A program made the translations under genes and the position numbers. 64,000 nt of DNA. Source: Paludibacter sp963678465. Its GTDB lineage: Bacteria; Bacteroidota; Bacteroidia; Bacteroidales; Paludibacteraceae. Below, piece after piece: positions 1 through 7,983 of this stretch. The first letter of the stretch is position 1. Each line of letters starts with the position of its first letter. Under the pieces are notes generated by a model. That model did no database searches and was not told the origin of the DNA. It saw nothing but the letters and a program-made list of their open reading frames with translations. Where the stretch lies: NCBI GenBank assembly GCA_963678465.1, contig OY782858.1, forward strand, positions 3,596,001 through 3,660,000. The letters are read 5' to 3'.

Positions 1-341
<341 letters not shown>

Positions 342-352
342 TGAATCGGTTT

Positions 353-376
353 GCCCCCTAACCCCCTAAAGGGGGA
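353..376. repeat. Short inverted repeat in the 23S-5S spacer
   Basis: A C-rich arm (ccccctaacccccta) is followed directly by its complement (aaggggg), giving a CCCCCT/AGGGGG hairpin. It resembles the C-rich/G-rich dispersed repeats found elsewhere in the window (10510-10862 and 47340-49200), so I read it as a small member or relic of that kind of intergenic element. The rest of the spacer (377-500) is AT-rich and shows nothing recognisable. Confidence 0.5.
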
Positions 377-500
377 ATAAGACAGGTAAACCAACCAACC
401 GCTCTTTATAACATTTTCTCTCTTTTTTCTTTCAATTGTCTTTATAAAACCTATACGAAGAGTAATTATTAATTCTACATTATTAATTATTAATTGAATT

Positions 501-611
<111 letters not shown>

Positions 612-612
612 A

Positions 613-649
613 AAGCCCTCAGATATTAAGTTATCTGAGGGCTTTTTTT
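613..649 (+). terminator. Rho-independent terminator of the rrn operon
   Basis: A 12-13 bp near-perfect stem (aagccctcagata / tatctgagggctt) with a 6-nt loop is followed by a run of seven T. It sits directly after the 5S gene. Confidence 0.93.
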
Positions 650-720
650 ATTGTGCTATCTGAGAGTTAATTGTTGAACTGTTGAATCGTTCAATTGTTG
701 AATCGTTGAATTGACAAATA

Positions 721-1240
721 ACTTTTAGTTGTCTGACGAAGGAAGACACTAAAACGTATCTTTGTTTATAGCTTCATTTCTTGAAAAAAGAAACGTTCAA
801 AAGTCTTCGACGTTTTGAAGTTTGGGTGCGTTTTGAAGTTTGAGCGTGTGCAAACTTTTAGTTGTCTGACAAAGGAAGACACTAAAATGTTTCTTGGTTT
901 TGAAATAGCATGATTTATTGAAGAAACGTTCAAAAGTCTTCGACGTTTTGAAGTTTGGGTGCGTTTTGAAGTTTGAGCGTGTGCAAACTTTTAGTTGTCT
1001 GACAAAGGAAGACACTAAAATGTTTCTTGGTTTTGAAATAGCATGATTTATTGAAGAAACGTTCAAAAGTCTGCGACGTTTTGAAGTTTGGGTGCGTTTT
1101 GAAGTTTGAGTGCGTGCAAACTTTTAGTTGTCTGACAAAGGAAGACACTAAAATGTTTCTTGGTTTTATGGCTTTGTTTTTTGAACAAAGAAACGTTCAA
1201 AAGTCTGCGACGTTTTGAAGTTTGAGTGGGTGTTTGAGGT
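721..1240. repeat. REP-like tandem array, left of the RAYT gene
   Basis: Four head-to-tail units with a period of 133 bp start at 721, 854, 987 and 1120; the last is incomplete. Each unit can form two imperfect hairpins. The first pairs CTTTTAGTtGTCT with AGACACTAAAA (one bulged T). The second pairs AAAC-g-TTCAAAA-GTC with GAC-g-TTTTGAA-GTTT around a 3-nt loop, with one bulge per arm. Each unit ends in two 18-bp direct copies beginning cgttttgaagtttg. Bulged palindromes next to a Y1-type transposase are typical of REP/RAYT systems. Apparent reading frames across the array are repeats of one peptide and are not credible genes. Confidence 0.85.
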
Positions 1241-1266
1241 GACAGGAACGTTTTTTGAAATTCCCC

Positions 1267-1878
1267 TTAAAACTCTCTAAAACTTTCAGGATCTTTCTCG
1301 TGGTATATCAAGAACTGATCTTTTCCTCCAAACAGATCAATAACAAATTGTCGCTCAATTAAAGTTGGTTTTTCTGAAAGTATCGCTTTATAAGAACTCC
1401 ACTTATAATCCTCAAATGATTTTGCAAAACCATCTTTCAAAGGATTAAAATGAATATATGCAATGCAATGACGTAGGTACAATTCACTTTCTATCATTCT
1501 TCTTTCGAAAGGATGTTCAAACAAACTACCGGTTCTTTGGTAGGCTTTATTTATTTTCTTTGCATAAGTATTAAAAAGGTGTGCAAATTGAGTTGAGACT
1601 GTTGGTTTTTTGTCCGGATTTTTGTGGCTCTTATCGGCTACAAACATCTTCAACTCATTGAAAGTTTTTATTTCAAACTCTTCTTTTGTACGAATAAGAA
1701 AATGAAAATGGTTCGACATTAAGCAATAGGCCAATGTGTCTGCTACAGGAGTGATGTATTTTGTATATAATTGCAAAAATTCTTTGTAATAGTCATCGGT
1801 TTTGAAAAGAACCTCTCCATTAGTCCCTCTGTTGTAGATATGATAATACATACCTGGTTGTAAAATAGTATTTCCCAT
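1267..1878 (-). CDS. REP-associated tyrosine transposase (RAYT, Y1/TnpA_REP family)
   Basis: A 203-residue single-domain HUH nuclease. The metal-binding HUH motif is H57-F58-H59 in 'MSNHFHFLIR'. The probable catalytic tyrosine is Y141 in 'YIHFNPLKDG', the helix-borne Tyr that attacks DNA in this superfamily. Size and motifs fit domesticated REP-associated transposases, which cleave and rejoin single-stranded REP DNA, rather than IS200/IS605 TnpA (about 150 residues). It is flanked on both sides by REP-like units in the same orientation (721-1240 and 1921-2222), as expected for a RAYT that maintains or spreads them. The gene is intact. No tnpB-like partner is present. Function comes from family knowledge and context. 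Confidence 0.9.
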   Translation of the reverse strand: MGNTILQPGMYYHIYNRGTNGEVLFKTDDYYKEFLQLYTKYITPVADTLAYCLMSNHFHFLIRTKEEFEIKTFNELKMFVADKSHKNPDKKPTVSTQFAHLFNTYAKKINKAYQRTGSLFEHPFERRMIESELYLRHCIAYIHFNPLKDGFAKSFEDYKWSSYKAILSEKPTLIERQFVIDLFGGKDQFLIYHEKDPESFREF

Positions 1879-1920
1879 ATTGGCTGAGCGAGTTAATAGT
1901 GATCGGACAAATATAATAAA

Positions 1921-2222
1921 AACTTTTAGTAGTCGAGGAACGAGACACTAAAACGTTTTTTATTTAGTTTGTAGTTTTATTTTAAAGAAACGTTCAAAAG
2001 TCTACGACGTTTTGAAGTTTGGGTGCGTTTTGAAGTTTGTAGCGTGCAAACTTTTAGTTGTCTGACGAAGGAAGACACTAAAATGTATCTTTGTTTTGAA
2101 TAGCTTGTTTTTTCGAAGAAACGTTCAAAAGTCTTCGACGTTTTGAAGTTTGGGTACGTTTTGAAGTTTGAGCATTTTTTGAAGTTTGGGTACGTTTTGA
2201 AGTTTGAGCATGTGTTTTGAGA
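1921..2222. repeat. REP-like array, right of the RAYT gene
   Basis: Two units homologous to the left array start near 1922 and 2050, about 128 bp apart and in the same orientation. The first is the most diverged, with its first hairpin altered (cttttagtagtcgagg...). The 18-bp tail motif (cgttttgaagtttgggt type) is present extra times between 2140 and 2215. Together with the left array this leaves the RAYT gene embedded in its probable substrate. After it, 2223-2334 holds a short GC-rich inverted segment (ggcgagcg... cgctcgcc). Confidence 0.8.
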
Positions 2223-2334
2223 TTGGGGCGAGCGTAACGGGTTAGTTTTGCTTCGCTCGCCTCTCCCTAACACATATTCCGGTAATAATCAGTTCCGTTT
2301 TCCGGTGCTATCTGTTCACTTGTGTTCGCCCGTA

Positions 2335-2664
2335 TTACTTTTTGTCGGTAATGCCATAAGCTACCCAGTTGGCTTGCGGCTCGGCCAGTTTTACTACCTT
2401 CTTGCCAAGTGCATAGTTTTTCTCAAGTTTCAACATAAGAGCATTCAGTTCTTCTGTTTTTGCTTTCAATTCGCTTTTAAGTCTTTCCTGTTCGTTGTTC
2501 AGTACATCCGCCTGTAGCAGGTCGGCATCCATTTCGTTTGTAAACGCGGGTAATTCAATGCCATATCGGCTGATTTTTTCAACATTTAATTTCATGTTCG
2601 ACGACAGAACCGTCGCCTTTGTTTTCAGTTCGCTGAACGATAAACTTGTTGATTTTGTTGTCAT
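2335..2664 (-). CDS. Small hypothetical protein, 109 residues
   Basis: I do not recognise the family. I chose the ATG at 2664 (MTTKSTSLSF) over an upstream in-frame ATG because an A/T-rich leader and a -7 box (TAATTTTG at 2703-2710) precede it; the longer version would start upstream of that promoter. The middle (about residues 40-85) is predicted helical and charged (repeated E/K/L, 'ERLKSELKAKTEELNALMLKLEK'-like), probably a coiled coil. The C-terminus reads 'NWVAYGITDKK'. No signal peptide or membrane segment is visible. It lies between the REP region and a minisatellite and has no operon partner. Confidence 0.6.
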   Translation of the reverse strand: MTTKSTSLSFSELKTKATVLSSNMKLNVEKISRYGIELPAFTNEMDADLLQADVLNNEQERLKSELKAKTEELNALMLKLEKNYALGKKVVKLAEPQANWVAYGITDKK

Positions 2665-2702
2665 AAATTTTGTGTTTGTTATGGTTAATACTAAAATAAT
2701 GA

Positions 2703-2710
2703 CAAAATTA
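2703..2710 (-). promoter_or_regulatory. Putative -7 box for the 109-residue gene
   Basis: Reading the minus strand, TAATTTTG fits the Bacteroidetes -7 consensus TAnnTTTG and lies about 40 nt upstream of the chosen start. I see no clear -33 TTG at the expected distance. Confidence 0.35.
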
Positions 2711-2816
2711 TACATAATATCTGGTTTGTGTACGCATAATATTATGTTTGTAAACATATTTTTGATAAAAAAGCTAAAAACGCCTTTAGTTGAATGTCCC
2801 GCGACCTCCCCCCGAA

Positions 2817-2963
2817 GTGCCGGGAACTTCCCCTAATGTGCCGGGAGCTTCCCGTAACATGCCGGAGCTTTCCCCTGATGTGCCGGGACTCTCCCGCAAG
2901 GTGCCGGGAACTTCCCGTAATGTGCCGGAGCTTTCCCCTGACGTGCCGGGACTTTCCCCTAAG
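2817..2963. repeat. 21-bp minisatellite, 7 copies
   Basis: Seven tandem units of exactly 21 bp start at 2817, 2838, 2859, 2880, 2901, 2922 and 2943. The core is 'gtgccgggaacttccc'. Some units hold a near-perfect palindrome CGGGAA-c-TTCCCG. Variants recur in an order (gggaacttccc, ggagctttcccc, gggactytccc) that suggests a 3-unit higher-order repeat. Because 21 is a multiple of three, frames stay open on both strands and would give heptapeptide repeats (PGTSRNV-like or SRHIRGK-like), but no start, RBS or domain supports a gene. The flank at 3035-3080 carries a ctccctctcctttggagag-type dispersed repeat. Confidence 0.9.
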
Positions 2964-3138
2964 GAGTTTGAAGCAAGCGTATAAAAAGGAAGTGGAATTT
3001 ATGTTTTTAGATAAATCCCGCATTGCTTTATTGTCCTCATTCTTGCTCCCTCTCCTTTGGAGAGGGCCGGGGAGAGCTGTTTTAATACAGAATGCTACAT
3101 AAAAAAGAAAATATCTTACAAATTTATCTGAAATTACA

Positions 3139-3168
3139 TTGTAGTATGTAAATAAAGCTTTATATTTG
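3139..3168 (+). promoter_or_regulatory. Bacteroidetes-type promoter for the 1350-residue T9SS protein
   Basis: TTG at 3139-3141 and TATATTTG at 3161-3168 are separated by 19 bp, matching the -33 TTG / -7 TAnnTTTG pattern of the phylum's primary sigma factor. Transcription from here would give an unusually long 5' leader of about 255 nt before the start at 3431. Confidence 0.6.
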
Positions 3169-3430
3169 GAGTCCTGAATATTTTAGATGCTCCTGCATGA
3201 TGCAATGTAACTGTATTTTAATGCAAGACCAGCTGTAGTTAAGAATAGTCTGTTTATCTTTGACCCCTGAGAAATCTGAATATTTTGTAGTAATAAATTG
3301 AATCGGTACGAATGAACCTTGCCGATGGAGGACTTTAAGCCTTGTTCGATAACAATACCGGCTATTAAAATATAGTCTTAATACAATTAAAATAAACAAC
3401 AAAGTAATAATAATTTAAATTTTTATTTTT

Positions 3431-6400
3431 ATGAGGAAAACAATTACTTTTTTAAAAAAGAGCGCAGGGAGCATTTCCTCTCTTTATGCTTTTGACATTA
3501 AGCAGGGACTATCTGCATTGAGGCTCTTCGCTTTCGTTGTGGCTTTTTTAGGACTCAGCGCGAGTAGCGCGTGGGCAGGTACGATTACTGTTACCAATTC
3601 ATCCATAGGCGGTATTTCGGTTCTTGGTTCTAACACCTACAATAGTGGTGCAGAAAGAACTTGGACACAAAACGATGTTAGTTTTGGCGGAAAAGCTATA
3701 ACGAGTAATGTAAATAACACGCCATCAGGGGCGGCTGCAAACACTCACATTCAAGCACAAGCAAGCAACGGCGTTATTTATAACACTTCTGCACTTCCTG
3801 GCAGACTTATAAGTGTTCAATTTACGGGTTCTGCTTCGGTAGCTTCCTCATTATACGGAGGAACTTCACGATTGGTAAATACTGCAGCAGCGAATTATAC
3901 AGTTACGGGAACTCTGGTTAGTGCACAAACTAACACTACCTATACATGGACAATAGATGCTGGTACCGATTATAGGTACTTTTGTATAAAAAGAGGTAGC
4001 TCAGCACAGTATTTTTCTTCTATAGTTATCACCTATGCTGACCCGGCTCCTTCGATTACCACCCCTTCCCCAGCTACATTAAGTGGCTTTACAACCACAG
4101 CAGGTACAGCATCTACATCACAAACCTTTACAGTTGGCGGTAGTAATCTTACGGCAGGCTTGGTGGTTACAGCACCAACTAATTACGAAGTACGAGAAAA
4201 TGGTATCGGATCATTTGGTTCGTCTGTTTCTTTTACTCCTTCATCCGGAACAGTTGCTACTAAAACTGTAGAAGTGAGAATTGCTGCATCTGCGTCTGTT
4301 GGTACACCTGCAGGCGATGTGGTGGTTTCTTCTACAGGAGCCACGTCTCAAAATGTTGCAGTTAGCGGAACGGTAAATTCTGCGTCATCACCGGTTATTA
4401 CAATAGACGGTGTAATTAATGTTTTTGCCAACACCGTGATGAATGCAACATCGGGAGAGCAAAGCTACACAGTACAGGGAGCGAATCTAACTGATAATGT
4501 TGTAATAACTCCACCTTCAGGTTTTGAAATTTCAAAATCATCAGGCTCAGGTTTTGTTGCAAATCCAAGCACACTTACATTCACATCAGCCGAAGTTGCG
4601 AGTGCACAAAATGTCTACGTTCGTTTTGCTCCTACAGCAGTGCAAGCATATAGTGGAAATATTACTCATATAAGCTCCGGAGCCACTCAAGTAGACAAAG
4701 CAGTAAGTGGAACAGGGGTATATGCTGAACCAACCAATCAGCCAACAAGCTTTACACCAACTACTAATTCAACTTCACAGATAACCGTAAACTGGACAGA
4801 TGCAACAGGCGGACAAGTGCCAGCTGGTTATTTGGTAAAAGCCTCCACTGGAACGCCAACAGCTCCGGTTGATGGTATAGCAGAAACTGCTGGGACTTTG
4901 GTAAAAATAGTTGCTCAGGGAACTCAACAAGCTGTCTTTACGGGTTTAAGTGCTTCTACTACCTATAATTTTTCAATATGGCCTTATACAAATAGTGGTG
5001 CGGCCATTAATTATAAAACTGATGGAACTGTAGCTACTGCAAGTGCTACAACTGAAACTCCTCTGGGTGTTCCGGTGGCTACTGCTGCTACAGATGTTAC
5101 TCCTACCGGATTTACAGCTAACTGGGGAGCTGCTGCAGCTGCAACAGGTTATGATGTAAGCGTATATACTAAATCAGGAACCACTGCAAGTGATTTATTT
5201 ATATCTGAATATGGAGAAGGATCTTCTAATAATAAATATATAGAAATTTTTAATGGTACTGGCAGTTCTGTAGATTTGTCGACGTATGTATTGAAACAAT
5301 CTTATAATGGTACTGGTTGGCCAACGGATACAAATTCACCGTATTTCTTGCCCTTAACAGGAATCCTTGCTAATAATGATGTATTTATAATATCTACGTC
5401 GGATGCAAACTCTACGATTTCGTCACAGGCAGATATGAAAATCGCGTATAGTACTTCTCAAGGAGGAAAAGCTATCTCATTTACGGGTAATGATGCATTA
5501 GGGCTATTTAAAAATGATGTTTTGATAGATCTTTTTGGTGATCCTAATAGCACTTCTACAATACCAGTAGCAGGTTTTTCTACTTATGGGCAAGATCATA
5601 CTATTGTGAGAAAATCAACTGTTACTTCAGGTAATACTGATTGGGCTAATTCATCCGGAACTAACACAACTAACTCAGAATGGACAGGCTATGCTCAGGA
5701 CACATGGACATATTTAGGCTCTCATACCATCGGAAGTGGTTTGACTATCACCCCTATTTCCGGCTCACCCTTTACAGTAACCGAAACATCAAAATCAGTA
5801 AGCGGTTTAAATCCGGGTACTGAATATTTCTATACTGTAGTGGCAAAGAATGCTTCCGGAAGTTCAGCAGCATCGAATGAAATAAGCGTAACAACTCCAA
5901 AAATTACCTTTACCGGTACTGGCGAATGGACAGAAACAGCCCGTTGGAATACAGGCGTTGTTCCGGGAACTACGGCCCAGGTGTTGGTTGATGGTACAGC
6001 TACAATTAATTCAGATGTAGAAGTGGCTGGCTTGACGATCAATTCAGGAAAATCTTTGACAGTGAATCCTGCCAAACAACTTACAATAAGCGGTACAGCT
6101 ACAAATAACGGAACCATCACCATCCAAAGCGATGTCAGCGGTACAGGAACTATAGTAGGTAATGTAAGCGGAAATGCTACCGTAAATCAGTATTTAAAAG
6201 GAGATTACCGTACCTGGTATTTGTCGTCGCCCGTAGCCAATGCGCAGCCAGCCAATCTGGGTTGGATTAAGTATTATAACGAAGCTGATGGTAGCTGGCC
6301 AACGCTTTTCGATGCGAGAACCTCGTCGCCTGTAGCTTATGGATCGAATTCATTTGTTACTGCAAAAGGCTATTTGGTAGTGCCTTCAACTTCAGCAGTT

Positions 6401-7483
6401 GCTAACGCTAACATTCAATTTGTTGGAGAACTGAATACTGGTAACAAGAGTATAGCATTGACCAATAGTGTAACCAATACATCGAAGCCAGGTTTTAACC
6501 TTGTAGGCAATCCATATCCATCGTATTTAAAATGGGCTGATGTTTATGCTGCTAATATTTCAAAACTAGCTTCTGCTTCGATATGGTATCGCACAAAACA
6601 ATTGAATGAACAAAGTCAATTGGAATATATGTTCTGGACTGTCAATGGTGATGGTGTTGTATCTCCGCTAGGGGTATCTGCAAGTTCAAATATACCACCA
6701 ATGCAGGCATTTTGGGTAAAAACCACAGCTGGCGGTGGCACTCTCGAATTGACGAATAATATGCGTTCGCATGCTAATGCAACAGGTTTCTTACTCAAAG
6801 CACCTGCTGTGGACACAAGAACATTGATTCGCCTTCAGGTATCGAACGGAACAAATACCGACGAGGCAGTGTTGTACCTGAGCGATAACGCTAATAATGG
6901 ACTGGATGCATTTGATGCTCCAAAAATGACGAACGATAATGCTTCCATAGCCGAGATATTTACACGTGCGGGCAGTGAGAAATTAGTAATCAATGCTATG
7001 CGTACACTGCCAAGAGATACAGAAATAGCTTTAGGCTTTGAAGCCGGAAGTGCAACATCGTTTACTTTGCGTGCTAACGAATTAAGCAACCTGCCATCGG
7101 ATGTTCAACTGATATTGAAGGACAATGTCACCAAAGCTGAAACGGATCTGACAGATGGAACAGCTGTTTATTCATTCAGCAATATAGTAACAAGTGGAGA
7201 TCGTTTCAGTATCATTTTCCGTACTGCCGGAGCTGTAACAGGTATTGATCAGCCAACTTTTAGTGGATTGACCGCTTACAGCAATGCCAACAATCAACTG
7301 ACAGTATTGTACGATGGTGTAATCGATGCGCATACCGTTGTTTCGGTGTACAATGCAGTAGGACAACGTTTGGTAACTCAATCACTCAAGGGAGCTTCCA
7401 CTATAGTAGATGGTGCGTTTACTCCTGGTGTTTATGTAGTGAAAGTAAATAATTTAAGTCGTAAATTGACAATTAAAAATTAA
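3431..7483 (+). CDS. Giant secreted multidomain protein with lamin-tail domain and T9SS sorting domain
   Basis: 1350 residues. Residues 1-49 are a signal peptide ending 'SSAWA'. About 205-430 hold two Ig-like repeats of the 'LSGF...SQTFTVGG' kind. About 435-545 is a fibronectin type III-like domain. A second FN3 begins near 549 but is interrupted at about 588 by a lamin-tail domain (DLFISEYGEGSSNNKYIEIF), then resumes near 775 (SGLNPGTEYFYTVVAKN). About 825-910 is a repetitive beta-rich 'polymer-like' region. About 920-1265 is a large beta domain (NPYPSYLKW and similar). The last ~75 residues (VSVYNAVGQRL...GVYVVKV...KLTIKN) are a T9SS type A sorting domain. It should be secreted and anchored at the cell surface, perhaps for adhesion. 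It is probably co-transcribed with the small gene 33 nt downstream. Confidence 0.88.
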   Translation: MRKTITFLKKSAGSISSLYAFDIKQGLSALRLFAFVVAFLGLSASSAWAGTITVTNSSIGGISVLGSNTYNSGAERTWTQNDVSFGGKAITSNVNNTPSGAAANTHIQAQASNGVIYNTSALPGRLISVQFTGSASVASSLYGGTSRLVNTAAANYTVTGTLVSAQTNTTYTWTIDAGTDYRYFCIKRGSSAQYFSSIVITYADPAPSITTPSPATLSGFTTTAGTASTSQTFTVGGSNLTAGLVVTAPTNYEVRENGIGSFGSSVSFTPSSGTVATKTVEVRIAASASVGTPAGDVVVSSTGATSQNVAVSGTVNSASSPVITIDGVINVFANTVMNATSGEQSYTVQGANLTDNVVITPPSGFEISKSSGSGFVANPSTLTFTSAEVASAQNVYVRFAPTAVQAYSGNITHISSGATQVDKAVSGTGVYAEPTNQPTSFTPTTNSTSQITVNWTDATGGQVPAGYLVKASTGTPTAPVDGIAETAGTLVKIVAQGTQQAVFTGLSASTTYNFSIWPYTNSGAAINYKTDGTVATASATTETPLGVPVATAATDVTPTGFTANWGAAAAATGYDVSVYTKSGTTASDLFISEYGEGSSNNKYIEIFNGTGSSVDLSTYVLKQSYNGTGWPTDTNSPYFLPLTGILANNDVFIISTSDANSTISSQADMKIAYSTSQGGKAISFTGNDALGLFKNDVLIDLFGDPNSTSTIPVAGFSTYGQDHTIVRKSTVTSGNTDWANSSGTNTTNSEWTGYAQDTWTYLGSHTIGSGLTITPISGSPFTVTETSKSVSGLNPGTEYFYTVVAKNASGSSAASNEISVTTPKITFTGTGEWTETARWNTGVVPGTTAQVLVDGTATINSDVEVAGLTINSGKSLTVNPAKQLTISGTATNNGTITIQSDVSGTGTIVGNVSGNATVNQYLKGDYRTWYLSSPVANAQPANLGWIKYYNEADGSWPTLFDARTSSPVAYGSNSFVTAKGYLVVPSTSAVANANIQFVGELNTGNKSIALTNSVTNTSKPGFNLVGNPYPSYLKWADVYAANISKLASASIWYRTKQLNEQSQLEYMFWTVNGDGVVSPLGVSASSNIPPMQAFWVKTTAGGGTLELTNNMRSHANATGFLLKAPAVDTRTLIRLQVSNGTNTDEAVLYLSDNANNGLDAFDAPKMTNDNASIAEIFTRAGSEKLVINAMRTLPRDTEIALGFEAGSATSFTLRANELSNLPSDVQLILKDNVTKAETDLTDGTAVYSFSNIVTSGDRFSIIFRTAGAVTGIDQPTFSGLTAYSNANNQLTVLYDGVIDAHTVVSVYNAVGQRLVTQSLKGASTIVDGAFTPGVYVVKVNNLSRKLTIKN

Positions 7484-7515
7484 TCATTTTACAATAAAAA
7501 AATAAAGGAAAAAAT

Positions 7516-7698
7516 ATGAAAACATTAAATATCCCCACAGAAAAACGTACTTATCTGCCTCCGGTGATTGAGAGCATCAGCCTGGACAATGAAATATCGC
7601 TGGCGCTTGAATCGGCTCCGACACCTGATAGTGGAGACGAAGTGTACAACACGCCTGAGTATTTCAACAACGATCCGTTCAAGGGCAACATGGCTTGA
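7516..7698 (+). CDS. Small acidic protein of unknown function, 60 residues
   Basis: It starts at an ATG preceded by an A-rich region (aaataaaggaaaaaat), 33 nt after the giant T9SS gene, and a terminator follows at 7749. There is no signal peptide, cysteine or membrane segment. The N-terminal half is 'YLPPVIESISLDNEISLALE' and the C-terminal half is acidic, with 'DEVYNTPEYFNNDPFK'. From memory, similar short proteins with a 'DNEISLAL' core and a 'PEYFNNDPFK' end occur in other Bacteroidales, but I cannot confirm this here. Its function is not known to me. The compact, motif-rich form suggests a true gene rather than a chance frame; a role as a peptide precursor or small partner of the surface protein is only a guess. 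Confidence 0.7.
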   Translation: MKTLNIPTEKRTYLPPVIESISLDNEISLALESAPTPDSGDEVYNTPEYFNNDPFKGNMA

Positions 7699-7748
7699 TG
7701 TAAACAGTAAAAATGAAGGCCGGAGTTAAGTCTCTGTTATTCTATCAA

Positions 7749-7778
7749 AAAAATCCCTGAGCGATCGGGGATTTTTTT
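7749..7778 (+). terminator. Terminator after the 60-residue gene
   Basis: A stem of aaatccctga / tcggggattt (one T-G wobble) with a GCGA loop is followed by seven T. The remaining gap to 7984 shows no further gene or repeat. Confidence 0.85.
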
Positions 7779-7983
7779 GTAGATTTGCATTTGTTTGCGT
7801 GCTGTCTTTTAGGCTGTATCAGAAAATGCTTTTTGAGACAAGCTTCTACGGACGATCGCAATTTCGAATTCACATTCAATTAAAATAGAAATATATGAAC
7901 CAACATGATCAAAGATGTTGGACACACAAAGGCGTGATTAGTGATGTCTTTGCTCTTTGTTCTTTGCTCTTAAATTTAAAAAG

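Noticed and set aside
342..500. tRNA in the 23S-5S spacer
   Set aside because: I found no cloverleaf, T-loop (GGTTCRANTCC) or CCA end there.
797..1148. Minus-strand frames in the left REP array with repeated F-K-T-H-P-N-F-K-T peptides
   Set aside because: They are translations of the 133-bp repeat unit, overlap each other and have no start context or domain.
2742..3102. Frames on both strands across the first 21-bp minisatellite
   Set aside because: Openness follows from a repeat period divisible by three. Both strands are equally open, and there is no RBS, signal peptide or partner gene.
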